Below, one piece after another: positions 1 through 12,477 of a DNA stretch of 64,000 nt (positions are counted from its first letter, which is position 1; the number at the start of each line of letters is the position of its first letter). The stretch spans positions 558,001-622,000 of the forward strand of contig JAHREC010000045.1 in NCBI GenBank assembly GCA_020081605.1, written 5' to 3'. The DNA is from Albifimbria verrucaria. Taxonomy: Eukaryota; Ascomycota; Sordariomycetes; Hypocreales; Stachybotryaceae. The position numbers were made by a program, and so were the translations under genes. The notes under the pieces are model-generated. The model was not told the DNA's origin, did not search any database, and saw nothing but the letters and a program-made list of their open reading frames with translations.

Positions 1-1341
1 GTCAGCCGTACATCTCCTGGAACACAACTCGAACTGTCGTCAGAATATTCAAAGTTGTCGACCTTTTCATACCCCTTCGGTAGCGTCAAATCACAATGGT
101 CGTCATCAATAAGGGAGGATATCCGGCACGAAGGCAAATGTCCTTGTCGAATACATAGCAAAGCCAGAATAGTCTGCGAAGATACTGTCGATTGTGCCAG
201 TTGTCTGCTGTCGCCGATTCTGTAAGTCCGTGGTCTGCTGGGTCCAAGTGTGCGCCAAGCATGAGAATGAAACGACACGCAATAGACAGGAAAGTTGCAG
301 CGCCTGCTATATTTCCCCAGAAGATGTTATACATACACTTAGTATCAGTATTGAGCAATTAGTCTCGTCCCGTTCATACGCATGAGAGGTGGAGGTTTCC
401 TCACCAGAGTTGCGCAGACTTGAATTGATTCGCAACTTGCGTCAGCCAACAGATATGGCATCAGTAGCTCTGCTTGTGTAGCACATTGGTCACCATCTAG
501 ACCTTCATAGCAGTCCAGTTTTCCCGCCATATGAAATTGAAAGGCGGTAAAGGCAAGAACGCAGGCTTTGGCACGAATTGACTGTAAATTCTGCGACCCT
601 TGTTGATTGTATGCTTTAGCAATGACTTCAAGGAACGATGCATCATCAACCAAGGGAACATGCAGCTCATGGTGGAAGAGCAAAATAAGGAAAAATATGC
701 CTCGACTACAGATCTTTGTGGAAGCTGCGAAGCATCTTTGGCCAAGTTCATGACCTGTCGAATCTGCTTTTCTTGCTGCCACGTCTGTGCGGCCAAGTCT
801 GTGCTCTGAAGAGTGGGAGTCGATCCAGCTCGAGCTTGTATCCACTTGACTCCTGCTCAGAGAAGAACGGAGTCCCGTCATGTGAACCAATTCCTCCTAG
901 ATGGAGTCCCTCGAAATAAAAGCCTCCTAAACCCGCACAAAACATAGGGCTGGCTGTTTTAGACGGCTCGGGCATGTTCTGGTCAGGCGTATCTTCATGA
1001 TGTGGAGATACGGGCCTGGAGAGTGCGCTTCTGGCCCCGGCTATCTGTTTATTCTTCCTGTACCATTGTCAGATCCATGATAGCTCAATATGGGTCATTG
1101 AAATAAGGGAAGCATCTACCTTGGACGACTTTGCCGGCCAAAGGGACGATTATATGTACAAACGAGACCACGGTGCTTGCAGTAATTACATTGCAGCGGA
1201 GTGGCATCGCATTGAATCTGCAGGTCTCGGTTAGCTTAGTCTCGCAAGCCTTCAACCATGAGAAAGGGGAGTTGATTGTACTTTTCGACGATAACAAGAA
1301 TCACAGGCCCGCTTATTTCTCTCTTTTCCGGAGATTTCCAT
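1..1341 (-). CDS. Zn(II)2Cys6 transcription factor with fungal-specific TF domain (partial, interrupted)
   Basis: Predicted nuclear regulator of unknown targets; its C-terminus lies beyond the left window edge. I chose the ATG at 1341-1339 because a 20-residue first exon gives KRACDSCYRRK. After a 64-bp intron (1281-1218) it joins IQCDATPLQCNYCKHRGLVC, completing the six-cysteine binuclear zinc cluster. A second intron (1119-1058) precedes the linker. Further on, FYFEGLHLGGIGSH (around 915-875) and RLFWLCYVFDKDICLRAGYP (around 190-125) are hallmarks of the fungal_trans middle homology region. A third intron probably lies near 400-350. The frame changes near 790 and near 655 by what look like single missing bases, as in many other genes of this window. 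DNA-binding class is clear; the pathway regulated is unknown. Confidence 0.85.
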
Positions 1342-2109
1342 TTTCCCACGTTTGAAGTTCAATTCAGTGCTGGGAAGAAATGATTTACCACGATACTGCC
1401 AAAGTCACAGTTTGCTTCAGCAGATATGTGAGCCGTACCAGTCAGCTAACCAACCTAGTTCAAAGACAGACTAGTTAAGCTCCCTGAGTCATGTATCTTG
1501 CGCTGAGTCAGCGGAGATTTCTTGTTCGGGCGCTCAAAGTTACGTCGCTAGTGGGATGATGTATGTCTGCTTCTAATTGTTGGGCGTGTTCAGAACAAGG
1601 TATGAAAATTATGCCGTGCATGGCTTGTTTCTATTTTGTCAGGCTAATGATTAATAGCTTGTGAAATGCTCATAGCATAAGATCTTCGAGAAGAGCTTTT
1701 AATATATTGTGTAGTTAGTGAAAGTTTTCAAGCAGTTTTATGGACTAATATCTTGCTCAAGATATCACTAAATCAATCTCTCAACATGTCCCTTGAACAT
1801 TCAAGGACATTTGACAAAGGAGTAAGAAGTATCGCGAAATTTGTTAGAAAATATATATAAGCAAAGGACCCTCTACTACCAAGGAACGCAGTCTTATTCC
1901 AATAGACCGTGACACCGTCCCGACCTTCAATAATTGATGGAAAGAGAAGGAGTAAAAAAGTAACATGAATAATTTGAGCTATAAACAATCCAGTAGAGGT
2001 AGTAGAAAATATACAGCGGCAACAAAATATACATGATCCATGAAATCTTTATCTAATAGACGTTCGCCATTATGTATAACAAGTCGCTGAACGCTCGAAA
2101 CTTAACCAT
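1342..2109. other. Intergenic, no gene recognised
   Basis: Spacer between the divergent-side 5' end of the zinc-cluster factor and the 3' end of the glycosyltransferase. It is AT-rich from about 1620 to 2050. Only short open frames without recognisable motifs are present. Confidence 0.6.
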
Positions 2110-3219
2110 CTATCGGCAAACCTCTTCTCTCTTCTTCTTGAAATCTATATAAAAACCGTTCCAAATGGATCTTGCTGTACAATCCTCTCCACCACCTGGG
2201 AGAATATGACATTTTGGCTGTAACTCTATCCTCTGACTTTCGGGTATCGGTAACCAAGGTTTTGGTAAGGGCCAGTCGGAAAAGCGTACCAATTTAGCCT
2301 CGCTGTATACGGTGGCAGGATCCCAATTTTCAGTACCAGAGCCTAGATACACGGTATGTGTATCGCTACGAAATTCGCCTGACACTAAAGCATATTTGCG
2401 ATGCGGAAGTAGCAAGGCGCTTGCATGGTAAAGACTGTTGATAATCTCCATATCGTTGTAATATTTTGGAGCCAACTTAATTTGTTTTTGTATCCGAGAG
2501 AATTCGATATTGGAAGGCTCGATAAGCATAAGATGCGATGAGAGGATATTCTGTTTGTGATGTAGCCAATATGCTCGAGGCATGGCGACAGGTGTTGGAG
2601 GAATGAGAAATAGGTCATCCATATGTTGTAGCAGGACGGAATCTGAATCAATCGATAGAACGCGACGGTACTGCGTCTGGTTAAAGGCAAGCAATTTTGT
2701 GTAAGAGCCGGTCCACGTTTCTGAGAATCAATTGTGTAAGTATCTGTAATATCGTAGACTTTTATTGGTATTACACATACCATCTGCATTATCCCTGTGC
2801 TGTATCTCAATGGGTACAAGTTTAACGTTGTATTGATCACGCGCTTTAGCGATGAGGCGAGCATCCAATGAACTGTCATCCTCAGGGTCTATCAAATCAG
2901 CTGGGTGCATCATGACGCGAGCAGCTTTGCTATTCAGTCGCTCCAACGCTTCGAACATCATGACCGAGTTGCAAAGGGATTCGCTGCTTGTTGCATATTG
3001 TGTATAGGCGAACGCCGACCAATCAATATCGTGGATGATCTCGGGATCTGTTGTAGTGAAGTAATCAACTAGCAACGCCTCTGTTCTCCGCGACAGGATG
3101 TAGATTGGAAGTTGTGGAAATCGGGAGAGTAGTAGAACGAAGCTCAAAAGAATAAAGCCACCAACTACAAGTCCACAGCATCTAGACGCTATTGAGCGGG
3201 ACACTCTAGGCTCGGCCAT
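2110..3219 (-). CDS. GT8-like glycosyltransferase (glucose N-acetyltransferase 1-type), type II membrane protein
   Basis: Two exons (3219-2781 and 2720-2110) joined over a 60-bp GT-AG intron in phase 1 give 349 residues with no frame break. A short basic cytosolic tail is followed by a hydrophobic anchor at about residues 14-33 (GLVVGGFILLSFVLLLSRF), then a lumenal catalytic domain. The sequence RRVLSIDSDSVLLQHMDDLF carries a DxD-type metal/nucleotide-sugar motif (DSD), and NDMEIINSLY plus the histidine-rich C-terminal part fit the GT8 fold. Family members act in the Golgi on N- or O-glycans; yeast-type Gnt1 transfers GlcNAc. Donor and acceptor cannot be read from sequence. It is adjacent to a GT61-type gene, but shared function is only a guess. 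Confidence 0.8.
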
Positions 3220-4611
3220 GCTATTGATGCTCCGTCAGTGACTGGATAGCTTGATTTGAGAGAATCACACTGTACAGACACTGACGCACAACAGCTTATT
3301 ATGGCTTGATCTAAGTGTCTTTCAACTCGTCTCATGCCGCGAATTGGTACCACAGATGAAAGACTTGAGGGCTTTTGTCACGGATACTTTTTCGACTACG
3401 CGATGGAATATTTCATTTGAAGAACGGGAAGTGGCCGGCAAGAAATATCATTAACTTGTCTGCAAGGCCAGGGTTGCCCACTAGCCGGTCCACCATCATG
3501 GATCCTTTTGGGAACCCTGCACATATATTGCAGCTTCATTGGGCGAATCTGCCCAAGACATGGACTTCAGACTAGCCTTTGGTCACGGGCGCTAAACGAG
3601 TGGTCAATATTCCCTGGCTATGTCAGAGGCTGGTGTGACGCGTTCTATTATCGGAACTCATGAACACCCCAACCAACAAATACTCCAACCAACAGACACT
3701 TCAATTAACGAGCAAATAACGCAGTATCAAACACATCTACTCGTAGGATTATTAATTTTATTCATTCTCCACTAGTTCGTTATTTATGCCGTCTCTCAAC
3801 CACTTTAGGGTATTTTGTTTATTTTATTTTAGCAACTGCACATTGTCGGCTTTGGATGCCATTGTTCCATCTTCTTGTCTTTCATGATTGATTGTGTTTT
3901 CTCTGTAGAACATATCTCTCTTCGACTTAACGATACTTCCTATCCATTCAATCGTCTTTTTCGTCTTGGCTTCACCTTCCATTTCTACTTACCCTTTAGT
4001 CAATTTTGGGGGTGAGCAAATACTCAGACCAATTGAGATGCTTGGGTATCTTCAAGTCTTCCAAGATTTAGGTTAGGGAGCTGAAAATCGAAGATGGTTA
4101 AGAACTAGACTTATCAAGCTCTAATGAATTAGCAAATAATAAGTAGACCAGAACTTCCCACGTTATATGGTTACATTTGTGGCGATAACAATTGATCCTG
4201 GGCTAAAGAGTCGCTTTGACTGTCAATACAATGACTCAGGCATTACGGCGCTGCTATATTTTTCGGCCCTTGGTGTACTCACAGAGACAAGTAACAATGA
4301 TGACATCGGCCAGTTTTTATAGTGGCAAGTGAGGCTCACAGCCATTGGCCTCGGTCTCCCTACAGCGTAGTTTCAGAGAACAAATAGACAACGTCTGGTT
4401 AAGCCTGGGCATAGAGAAAAGAGGTATAATAGAAAAACATGGGTAAAACCACAGAACGATAAGAGTATCAGGACCATGTGGAAAGCGCTTCAAGAACATT
4501 CACAGCCGGACAACGGTATTTCTGGCTTCCAACGATGTTTCAATGTCCGCTCCGAAGATTGATCACTACGTGGTCGCAACTTGATAACATTGTTTTGACT
4601 GTCGCTCTTTA
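3220..4611. other. Intergenic, no gene recognised
   Basis: About 1.4 kb upstream of the GT8-like gene and downstream of the GT61-like gene. It contains T-rich stretches around 3750-3990. Open frames at 3375-3575 and 4317-4499 show no domain, signal peptide or family resemblance, and I treat them as chance. Confidence 0.6.
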
Positions 4612-6180
4612 CTATTGGTCTGCATCAAAATCCCACATACCGTTGCTAAACAAACTCCTCACAGCTGTATCAACAACCTGTACGAACCGCTCCACCTCAA
4701 TCCTTATGTCTCTTTGGTGCCAATCATTACTCTTGGGCCATGTATCGTTTTCAATGATTGCATCAGCGTGGATTCGAAAATAGCTCAAACCGTTCAAGAG
4801 AGCAACGTTACGCATAGGATGGAAATCCATGCCAGGGGTTGAATCTCAACGACAACACCAGCATTCTCGCGCATAAATAGAGCATGAGTCAATCCCGCAC
4901 CATGAACACCAATGAGTACATCAGTTGCCCGGATTATACGGAGCTGCTCTGGGAATGGTATGGCGGCGAAGTCAACGACTTGAAGCGTTATGTGCGGAAC
5001 TCGTTTCTTAACCTCGGCCAATATAGCATCCTTGTTCAAGAGCCGTCGAGAAGACATGCGATCGATGAAAGTGACGGCAATTGGATCATTTGCGGAACGC
5101 GGGGTCGGATCAAGCACATTATAGAAGCCTAGGACACGGCGAGAGAAAACCGAAATAGTAGGCATAAGACTGCATTGGTCAAACTCCCAGTCATCTTTCC
5201 AGAGTGGGTTACTGCTCCCAGCTAACGGCACAATGATGTTGGCCTTATGAATGGCCTCGGTTAGTTTCGGTTGGCTGGCTAATTCACCGAGACGTAAAGG
5301 TTTGTGTCTGGCGAAGAGCGTCCAGAGATCAAAATAGGGACCATCTGAGCAGTTATCCAAAATTATCACCTGGGTGTCCACAGCTTCATCCGAGTGAAAA
5401 AACGGTTCGCCATTCTTTGCTGGGTTTTGGCTCATCCGTAACACATCAAAGCTCATCCACGCCGAGAATATTTCAAGCATACAATGCCACAGATTCCCCT
5501 CTCCTTCTCTTTTGAGCAACAAAAAGTTTCGCGGGGCTCATACTGACCCTCGAAAGACTTGAGGCCGCCAGCTTTCAAATCAATATTTAGTTCCTGTGCG
5601 CGACCAGTAAGTGATTGAGGCTCGCGGATATCGACAGCCTTGGCGAAGATTCGTGGTGGCCCAGTATCATACCAGTATGACTGGATCTCATGGAAGGGTA
5701 TCAGACCACGATCTTTCTCCTCTTGCGTCAGTTGTCGCATTGAGCACTCTAAACTGAATTTACTCTTCGAAGCGTCAAATGCAACCCCACGTCCGTAGCA
5801 TAGCGAGTGAGTGCGGCCGTCTTGTTGTTTGCGTGAATGGAAGCAAGTGATGTCTGCAGTGGATTGTTGCGAGCAATACGAAATAGCACGCTCGCTAAAC
5901 TCGTTGAGGTATTGACTAGAGAACTTCTACAGACACATAGGTCCGTGGGCTGGGGTTATAGTGTACTCAAAAGGTAATGATATTTTCGGTGCTGGAGGCA
6001 GGAATGCCTGCTTTGCATGTGGAGAATACTGTAAATCGGATGCCACACTCAATTTCGGAGAGGAGTATTGTCTTGGGGGCCGAGTTGGTAGACAAGCATC
6101 AGCACAAGAGTCAAAATGATAAAAACCTGGGTAAACCGGACGGCACGTCTTTGCCTTACCAGCTGGGTAACAGATTTCAT
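4612..6180 (-). CDS. GT61/EOGT-like glycosyltransferase, disrupted (possible pseudogene)
   Basis: Predicted type II membrane protein of about 520 residues if the frame is read through. The ATG at 6180 starts a basic tail and an anchor (FTQVFIILTLVLMLVYQLG). The lumenal part contains CFHS...CYGRGVAFD near 5860-5770, LLLKREGEGNLWHCMLEIFS near 5515-5460 and VLIGVHGAGLTHALFM near 4910-4865; the last two are signatures of the DUF563/GT61 family that includes EGF-domain O-GlcNAc transferase. The coding sequence is broken four times: a C-run at 6075-6079, an in-frame TAG at 5927-5929, a T-run at 5521-5525 and a C-run at 4835-4838. The three frame breaks each fit one missing homopolymer base. The TAG is not explained that way, although it could be the acceptor of an unrecognised intron (CTGTAG). 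Substrate unknown. Confidence 0.75.
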
Positions 6181-7900
6181 GATTTGAAGGAAGAACTGAA
6201 AGACAAATCCAGAGCGCCGTGCTTAGGCGGATAATCGAATAGAATAGAGAGGAAAATGTGAAGGAAGAAGAATGAGCAAGTGTGATATGAGGCTGGATTT
6301 CACCAAAGACGGGGAGACTGCAGGCTTATCTGGACTTCAATCCACAATGGGACTCGCAATCAATTTAAGGATATCGGGATGGCGTTGGTTCCAAGGGTGT
6401 GTCAAAACGGCTATGACCAACCCAAGCCATGTAAGCTGGATGTTGGCACCCAGCTCTGAAGAAAAGACCACTAAGATGCGTAGCACTAAAGACTTATCCC
6501 AATAACTTATGCAGTTGGTTGTCAACATAGTCTCCGTGCTTAGCCATCTTGATATAACGCTTTGGTAGAGCTGACAAAAAGGGACACCTGTGGTTGGTTC
6601 TCAAAAGCTCCTCCCCGCGCAAGACAGAGATTTGGTAAAAGAAGTCACGCCCAAATACCCCAAGCTTCAACTACATTGGGAGGTAAAAAGCTATGTTTAC
6701 CTAGCCTAGATAATTAACGACTGAATAGAAGAAAGAAGAAAGAATGTAATACTTCAGGATGAGTGTACATTAACCTAAACAGATGAGGGCCAATGACCAG
6801 GGAGCACCTAGTGATTGTACCACAAGACGACAAGAATATCGATTGCAATGGAGTTTCCATGGGGAAATTTGAATTAATATGTGCAGAAATATATCATTCA
6901 AGGCTTTAGGAATTGACTTGGTTGGATAAGGCTTCCTAAGAGAGGCTTCACCTTCGATTTCACGTATTGGAGGAAATACATTAACTACCAACGATTGAGT
7001 AATGTTTTTTATTAAGAGTTCACCAGAATTATTTGAGCTTGATGAATAGAAAAAGGAAACATTTAGTTGTCCTTGGCAAGGAAGAGACTGCAGTGTGATG
7101 AGTTTCGAGCTGTGATAAATATTATTTGCCATGTTAAGATCTCATTGAATGTCCGAGGGCACATCTACATAACAGACCCGCAATATATTAGTCGATATGT
7201 CGATACATAAAGAAATTTGACATCGCTCTGTCGATGGTAGATGCTATAGATCTTCGTAAAGTCACTAAATGCTGGGATTTCTATCACCAGCTAATTTGCT
7301 AGCTAGTTAATGTCACTGGTTTTTTCCTGGTTCCAATTGGATCAGTTCCATGTCTATTGTAGATGTGCCCCTAAGACGTTCAACGAGATACGACATTATA
7401 CCATACGCACCTCCTTATTGTAGTAGTCTTTCTCATACATTCATCGTTGCACATCTTTTGAGGAGATATTTAACAAAGCCAAAGAACAAGTGAAGACCAC
7501 GAAATGGTTGCGGGGAGTGGGAAAGACGCCTATGGTGACTTCCACTTGCTTCTTCTATAGGGGAACAATTGGATCTTATCGACGACTGGTCGAGGGTCTA
7601 GCCAGGTGAGACTATTGATAAGAGGTCAATATATCTCTCCATAATATGCTCGTAACGTCCTTAATCTCCTGCATGTCTCGAAACCTGAGCCCTATGATGG
7701 TGTTGCTGACGAGCATAGCGAGGTCGGCTCGATGCAATCGCCGCCGGAGGCATTTGCTTGCAACCGTCGATGTTGTCTTTGATATACCCTACAGCTCACC
7801 CGGCTTTCCGACTTGCTGGGCTCGCGTTCCTGTAACGATAGTTTAGCCACACTTTCGCGAACTAGAAAACAGGATTACTTCCGATATTTACCCGTAATCT
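6181..7900. other. Intergenic, no gene recognised
   Basis: About 1.7 kb between the GT61-like gene and the GCV2 promoter. Open frames at 5977-6234, 6272-6505, 6770-7132 (minus) and 7646-7846 have no recognisable domain. The 7200-7860 part is likely distal promoter of GCV2. Confidence 0.55.
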
Positions 7901-7917
7901 TCTTGAGTTGATTGGCA

Positions 7918-7944
7918 TCACCGAGTCAAGGTGTCACCGAGTCA
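7918..7944 (+). promoter_or_regulatory. Two copies of TCACCGAGTCA in the GCV2 promoter
   Basis: Exact 11-mers at 7918-7928 and 7934-7944, in direct orientation, 16 bp start to start, about 260-330 bp upstream of the possible GCV2 start codons. The reverse complement TGACTCGGTGA is the same element found in the GCV3 and SHMT/GCV1 promoters. It contains TGACTC, the core recognised by yeast Bas1 and Gcn4. Role as a regulator site is inferred from recurrence and position. Confidence 0.75.
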
Positions 7945-8206
7945 GACCCATAATAAAGTGGGTTGCTGCGTCCAAGCCGGATGGATGCAACGGGCTCTGG
8001 GATCGGCTGGAGAGCCAATGGCTCCTCAAATGGCTTCGAGTCGGAGCAGAGTATTGAGTCGTTATCGGCTTGTTACTGGGGTCTTACTTAGACACGGTCC
8101 CTCTCACAAGTCGCAGTCGATCTTCCTTTCTTATTCCATTAGACTCTTTGTTTCCCTTCATTCGTAACTCAATTGAGTGGCTTGATTTGGTTCTTTTCAC
8201 AGCCCT

Positions 8207-9422
8207 TTGTTTTCACATTCCAAGAGGCACGCAACAATCAGTTGCAATGCTTGCTGCTGTGCGCTCAGCCCGCGTCGCCCGGCGACAATGTCGCCAAGCC
8301 GTTCTCAGCACCATCGTAGAACGTGCTCCTGCAGTCTGCAGACTCGCACAGCCTTGTTCACACAGACTCGTCGACTTCAATCTCAAAGTGGCTTCACCAA
8401 CAGCCAATCTTCAGTACAGATCCGTGACCATGAGAGGTTCTCACGCCGTCACAACGGCAGCGAGCCGGAAGAGCATGTAGAAATGCTCAAGGCACTTGTT
8501 CCGCCAGTGTCCTCCATGGAGGAGTTCATCCACCAGACCATTCCATCACAGGTGCGCCGGAAGGACACCGGCTTGCAACTCGTCGAGCAGTGGGACGCGA
8601 CTGGCGAGCCCACGCCTATCCCCGCGGAAGGACACCCTGAGCATGTTATCAAGGAGCGTATGAGCAAACTCGCTGCGCTCAATGTACAGAACGAGTCTTT
8701 CATCGGAAGTGGCTACTACGGAACCTTGGTGCCTGCAGTGATCCAGAGGAATATCCTGGAGAACCCTGCATGGTACACAAGCTACACACCTTACCAGGCG
8801 GAAATTAGCCAGGGCCGCCTGGAATCGCTCCTGAACTTCCAAACGCTCGTCACCGAGCTCACGGGTCTGGATATCGCAAATGCGTCTGTTTTGGACGAAT
8901 CCACTGCCGCGGCAGAGGCCATGACCATGGCATGGGCGAATGCGCCAGCCAAAGCTGCCAAGAAGACTTTCGTTGTGTCAGAGAACTGCCACCCCCAAAC
9001 ATTGGCTGTTCTCGAGTCGCGAGCTCAAGGATTCGGTATCGATATCGTGATTGGCGATGTCTTGAAGGACAACAGTGCGTTGATCCGGGAGAACCAGGGC
9101 ACGCTTATTGGCACGCTCATCCAATATCCTGATACCCATGGTGGTGTGTTTGACTACCAGCAGCTCTCAGATCTCGTGCATGAGAAAAAGGGCCTGGTTT
9201 GCGTTGCCACTGATCTTCTAGCCCTGACGAGACTCAAGGCGCCTGGTGAGTTTGGTGCAGACATTGCTATCGGCAGTGCCCAGCGACTCGGTGTTCCTCT
9301 TGGTTATGGTGGTCCTCATGCAGGCTTCTTTGCTTGTACCGACAAGTACAAGCGAAAGATCCCTGGCCGTATCGTCGGTGTTTCGAAAGATCGTCTGGAT
9401 AACCGGGCGCTACGCCTTGCTC

Positions 9423-9459
<37 letters not shown>

Positions 9460-11401
9460 GACCAGCAACATCTGCACAGCCCAGGCCCTCCTAGCCAACA
9501 TGAGCGCCTTCTACGCCATCTACCATGGTCCCGAGGGCTTGAAAGCCATTGCTGAAGACATCGCAGCAAAGACACGACTGGCTCAACAACTGATCCTGGA
9601 GGAGGGCGTCTTCAAATCCTATACCTCGGGTCTTCGAGAGGATGGCCTTGTCTTGTTCGACACTGTTACTTTGCAGGGCAGCGCAGAGGCGGTGTTCAAG
9701 GCACACGAGAGGGCTGCTGTTGCAAAGATCAACCTGCGTCACATTTCTGACGACAAAGTCGGCTTTTCCCTGCATGAAGGCATCGAGTTGGAGACTCTTG
9801 GCCGTCTTGTGAAATGTTTCGGTGTCTCTGAAGAGAAATTCTCATCTGCCCTCGAGACTGGAAGCCAGTCACTAGAGACCAGCGTCCCTGCCAACCTCCA
9901 GCGTCAGTCGTCTTACCTTCAGCAACCTGTCTTCAACAAGTACCACACCGAGACTGAACTGCTGCGCTACATTTACCACCTCGGTGCCAAGGATCTATCT
10001 CTTGTGCATTCCATGATTCCGCTGGGGTCCTGCACTATGAAGCTCAACGCGACAACTGAGATGGTACCCGTATCGCTGCCCGGCTTTTCTAATATCCATC
10101 CTTTCGCCCCTGTGGAACAAACACCTGGATACCAGACTCTTATTGAAACCGTCAGCGAAAACCTGGCCACTGTTACAGGCATGCATAGCATTAGCTTGCA
10201 GCCCAACTCTGGAGCACAAGGTGAATTTGCTGGCCTCCGTGTCATCCAGCGATACCACGCTGAGAAGGAGGGGAACAACAAGCGGAACATCTGTCTTATC
10301 CCTGTGTCTGCGCACGGAACTAACCCTGCCAGTGCAGCTATGGCAGGCATGAAGGTTGTGTCTATCAAGTGTGATACCAAGACTGGTAACCTCGATATTG
10401 AGGACCTCAAAGCCAAGTGCGCTAAGCATGCGGACGAGTTGGCGGCTATCATGATCACCTATCCTAGCACGTTCGGTGTATTTGAACCTGAGGTCAAGGA
10501 GGTCTGCCGCATTGTGCACGAGCACGGCGGACAGGTTTACATGGACGGCGCCAACTTGAATGCTCAGATTGGCCTTTGCAGCCCTGGAGATATCGGTGCT
10601 GATGTATGCCACTTGAACCTGCACAAGACATTCTGCATTCCTCATGGTGGTGGTGGTCCCGGCGTTGGACCTATTGGTGTGAAGGAGCACTTGACACCCC
10701 ATCTCCCTAGCCACCCGATCGTCGACCCTCAGCACGGAGGCGTAGTACGCCAGAGCACAGCCGTGGCCCCCATCAGTGCTGCCCCTTGGGGAAGCGCTTC
10801 CATCTTGCCCATTACGCATGCTTACATGCAGCTCATGGGTGGTGGTGGTTTGACGAAGCAGACAGGTGTTGCTCTGCTGAACGCCAACTACATCATGTCG
10901 CGCCTACTCCCACACTACAAGGTCGTCTACACCAACTCCAACGGCCGCTGTGCCCACGAGTTCATTCTGGATGCACGTCCCTTCAAGGAGACAGCAGGCA
11001 TCGAAGCTGTCGATATCGCCAAGCGTCTGCAGGATTACGGCTTCCACGCCCCCACAATGAGCTGGCCCGTTTCGGGAACTCTCATGATCGAACCCACAGA
11101 GTCTGAGTCTCGTGCAGAGCTTGATCGATTCTGCGACGCCTTCATCCAGATTCGAAAGGAGATTGCGGATATTGAGTCAGGAAAGGTGCCTAGGACGAAC
11201 AACGTGCTTAAGAACGCGCCTCACCCACAGCAAGATCTGCTCCGAGCAGACTGGGACCGCCCATACACTCGAGAAGAGGCTGCATACCCGTTGGGATGGC
11301 TCAGAGAGAAGAAGTTTTGGCCATCAGTGGCGAGAGTTGATGATGCATTTGGTGACAGCAATCTGTTCTGTACTTGCCCACCTGTGGAGGATAGCGAGTA
11401 G
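8207..11401 (+). CDS. GCV2: Glycine dehydrogenase (decarboxylating), P-protein of the glycine cleavage system
   Basis: PLP enzyme that decarboxylates glycine and passes the aminomethyl group to the lipoyl arm of H-protein in the mitochondrial matrix. The 1064-codon frame is uninterrupted, close to the usual 1000-1060 residues for eukaryotic P-proteins. The PLP lysine is Lys807 in NLHKTFCIPHGGGGPG, followed by the glycine-rich loop; DIANASVLDESTAAAEAM marks the N-terminal half. The N-terminus is uncertain. The ATG at 8207 gives a basic, acid-free leader. The ATG at 8247 in another frame (MLAAVRSARVARRQCRQAVL) is a better mitochondrial presequence and would need a one-base shift before about 8450. 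The gene converges tail to tail on GCV3 (269 bp between stops) and has two TCACCGAGTCA elements upstream. Confidence 0.97.
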
Positions 11402-11670
11402 CGTTGCACACTGGGAACTGGAATTTGGAGATGAGGAAAATAGCATTTCGCGTTTTAGATCATTTTGCTAGCAAAACTTGGAGTTACAGCCTTTATATTC
11501 CCTCGTCACTCAGTTCAACCTGAGCTCGAACCGTGGGCCATCTATTGATTCAACGAATGGGCAAAGCATGGAGTTTGGAAGAAAAAGATGAAATCATTTT
11601 AAGAGATAGACAAATAACATGAAAAATTTGAATAACTTGTGCTGAATTGAAGATCATATGGGAATTACAT

Positions 11671-12308
11671 TTAGTGGTCATTTGCAGCAAACTCGGCATA
11701 TGCCGTCTCGTCCATCAGCCCTTCCATGTTCACCTCGGCCGTTGGTTCTACCTCAATCAACCAGCCTTCTCCTTCGGGGTCGTTGCTCAAATCTGCGGGC
11801 TTCTCGACGATTGACTCGTTGGTCGCAACCACATTTCCTGTAATGGGCGAAACGAGGTCCGAAGCGGACTTGACAGATTCCACTGAGCCAAATGCCTCGC
11901 CAGAGGTGACTTCCTCGCCCACTTCAGGGACCTCAACAAAGACAATGTCGCCAAGAGCTTCCGCGGCGTGATTACTGATGCCTATCTTGTCTGAATGGTC
12001 GTTTAGAAAGGTCTTCAAGTTTAGATCGTAGGGGTTTTCACTTACAGGTCTTGCCATCTGCGCTCACATCAATCCATTCGTGGCTTTCTGTGTATCGCTT
12101 CTCAAGGCCTATGTTGGTAAGATTTAGATCTAAAGAGGAGTGGGTTGGGAGACGAACGCCAGAGTGATTGTGAGAAAGATCTTGACGATGGTGCAGCCCA
12201 TTTTGAGCTGGCTGCGATAGAAGGTCTCACAGCGCGAGCGGTTGTGTTGGAGATTGCCTTGGGGCAGACCCGAGCAACATTCTTGATAAATAACGACGCC
12301 ATTTTCAT
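11671..12308 (-). CDS. GCV3: Glycine cleavage system H-protein (lipoyl carrier), mitochondrial
   Basis: Carries the aminomethyl intermediate between P-, T- and L-proteins on a lipoylated lysine. Three exons (12308-12158, 12108-12046, 11990-11671) separated by 49-bp and 55-bp introns give 177 residues without a frame break. The leader MASLFIKNVARVCPKAIS is typical of matrix import. Then come RYTESHEWIDV, GISNHAAEALGDIVFVEVPE, and the lipoyl-attachment region SVESVKSASDLVSPI with the acceptor lysine in ESVKS. ATG codons at 12308 and 12302 are both usable. The first intron has a weak donor (GTTCGT), but only this join restores the conserved RYTESHEW start of the mature domain. Five GACTC(G/A)GTGA elements lie 170-290 bp upstream. 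Confidence 0.95.
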
Positions 12309-12477
12309 GTCAATAATGCAAGAGGGTAGAGACGTTTAGGTGATTAGATCAAGTTGAGGGACTTGACTGAATATGTCACACACTTTTTCCAGCAAGGTAG
12401 TTCCAACGCACTTTGTCCAGGCAGACAATCGATAGCTAAACGGTTACCCTGATAACCCGGAACCGGCGCGCGCTTCT

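Noticed and set aside
6770..7132. 120-codon minus-strand open frame
   Set aside because: Low-complexity, AT-rich codons, no recognisable motif and no conserved context.
9995..10819. 274-codon minus-strand open frame
   Set aside because: Antisense shadow of GCV2; no motif, and the plus-strand protein is strongly conserved.
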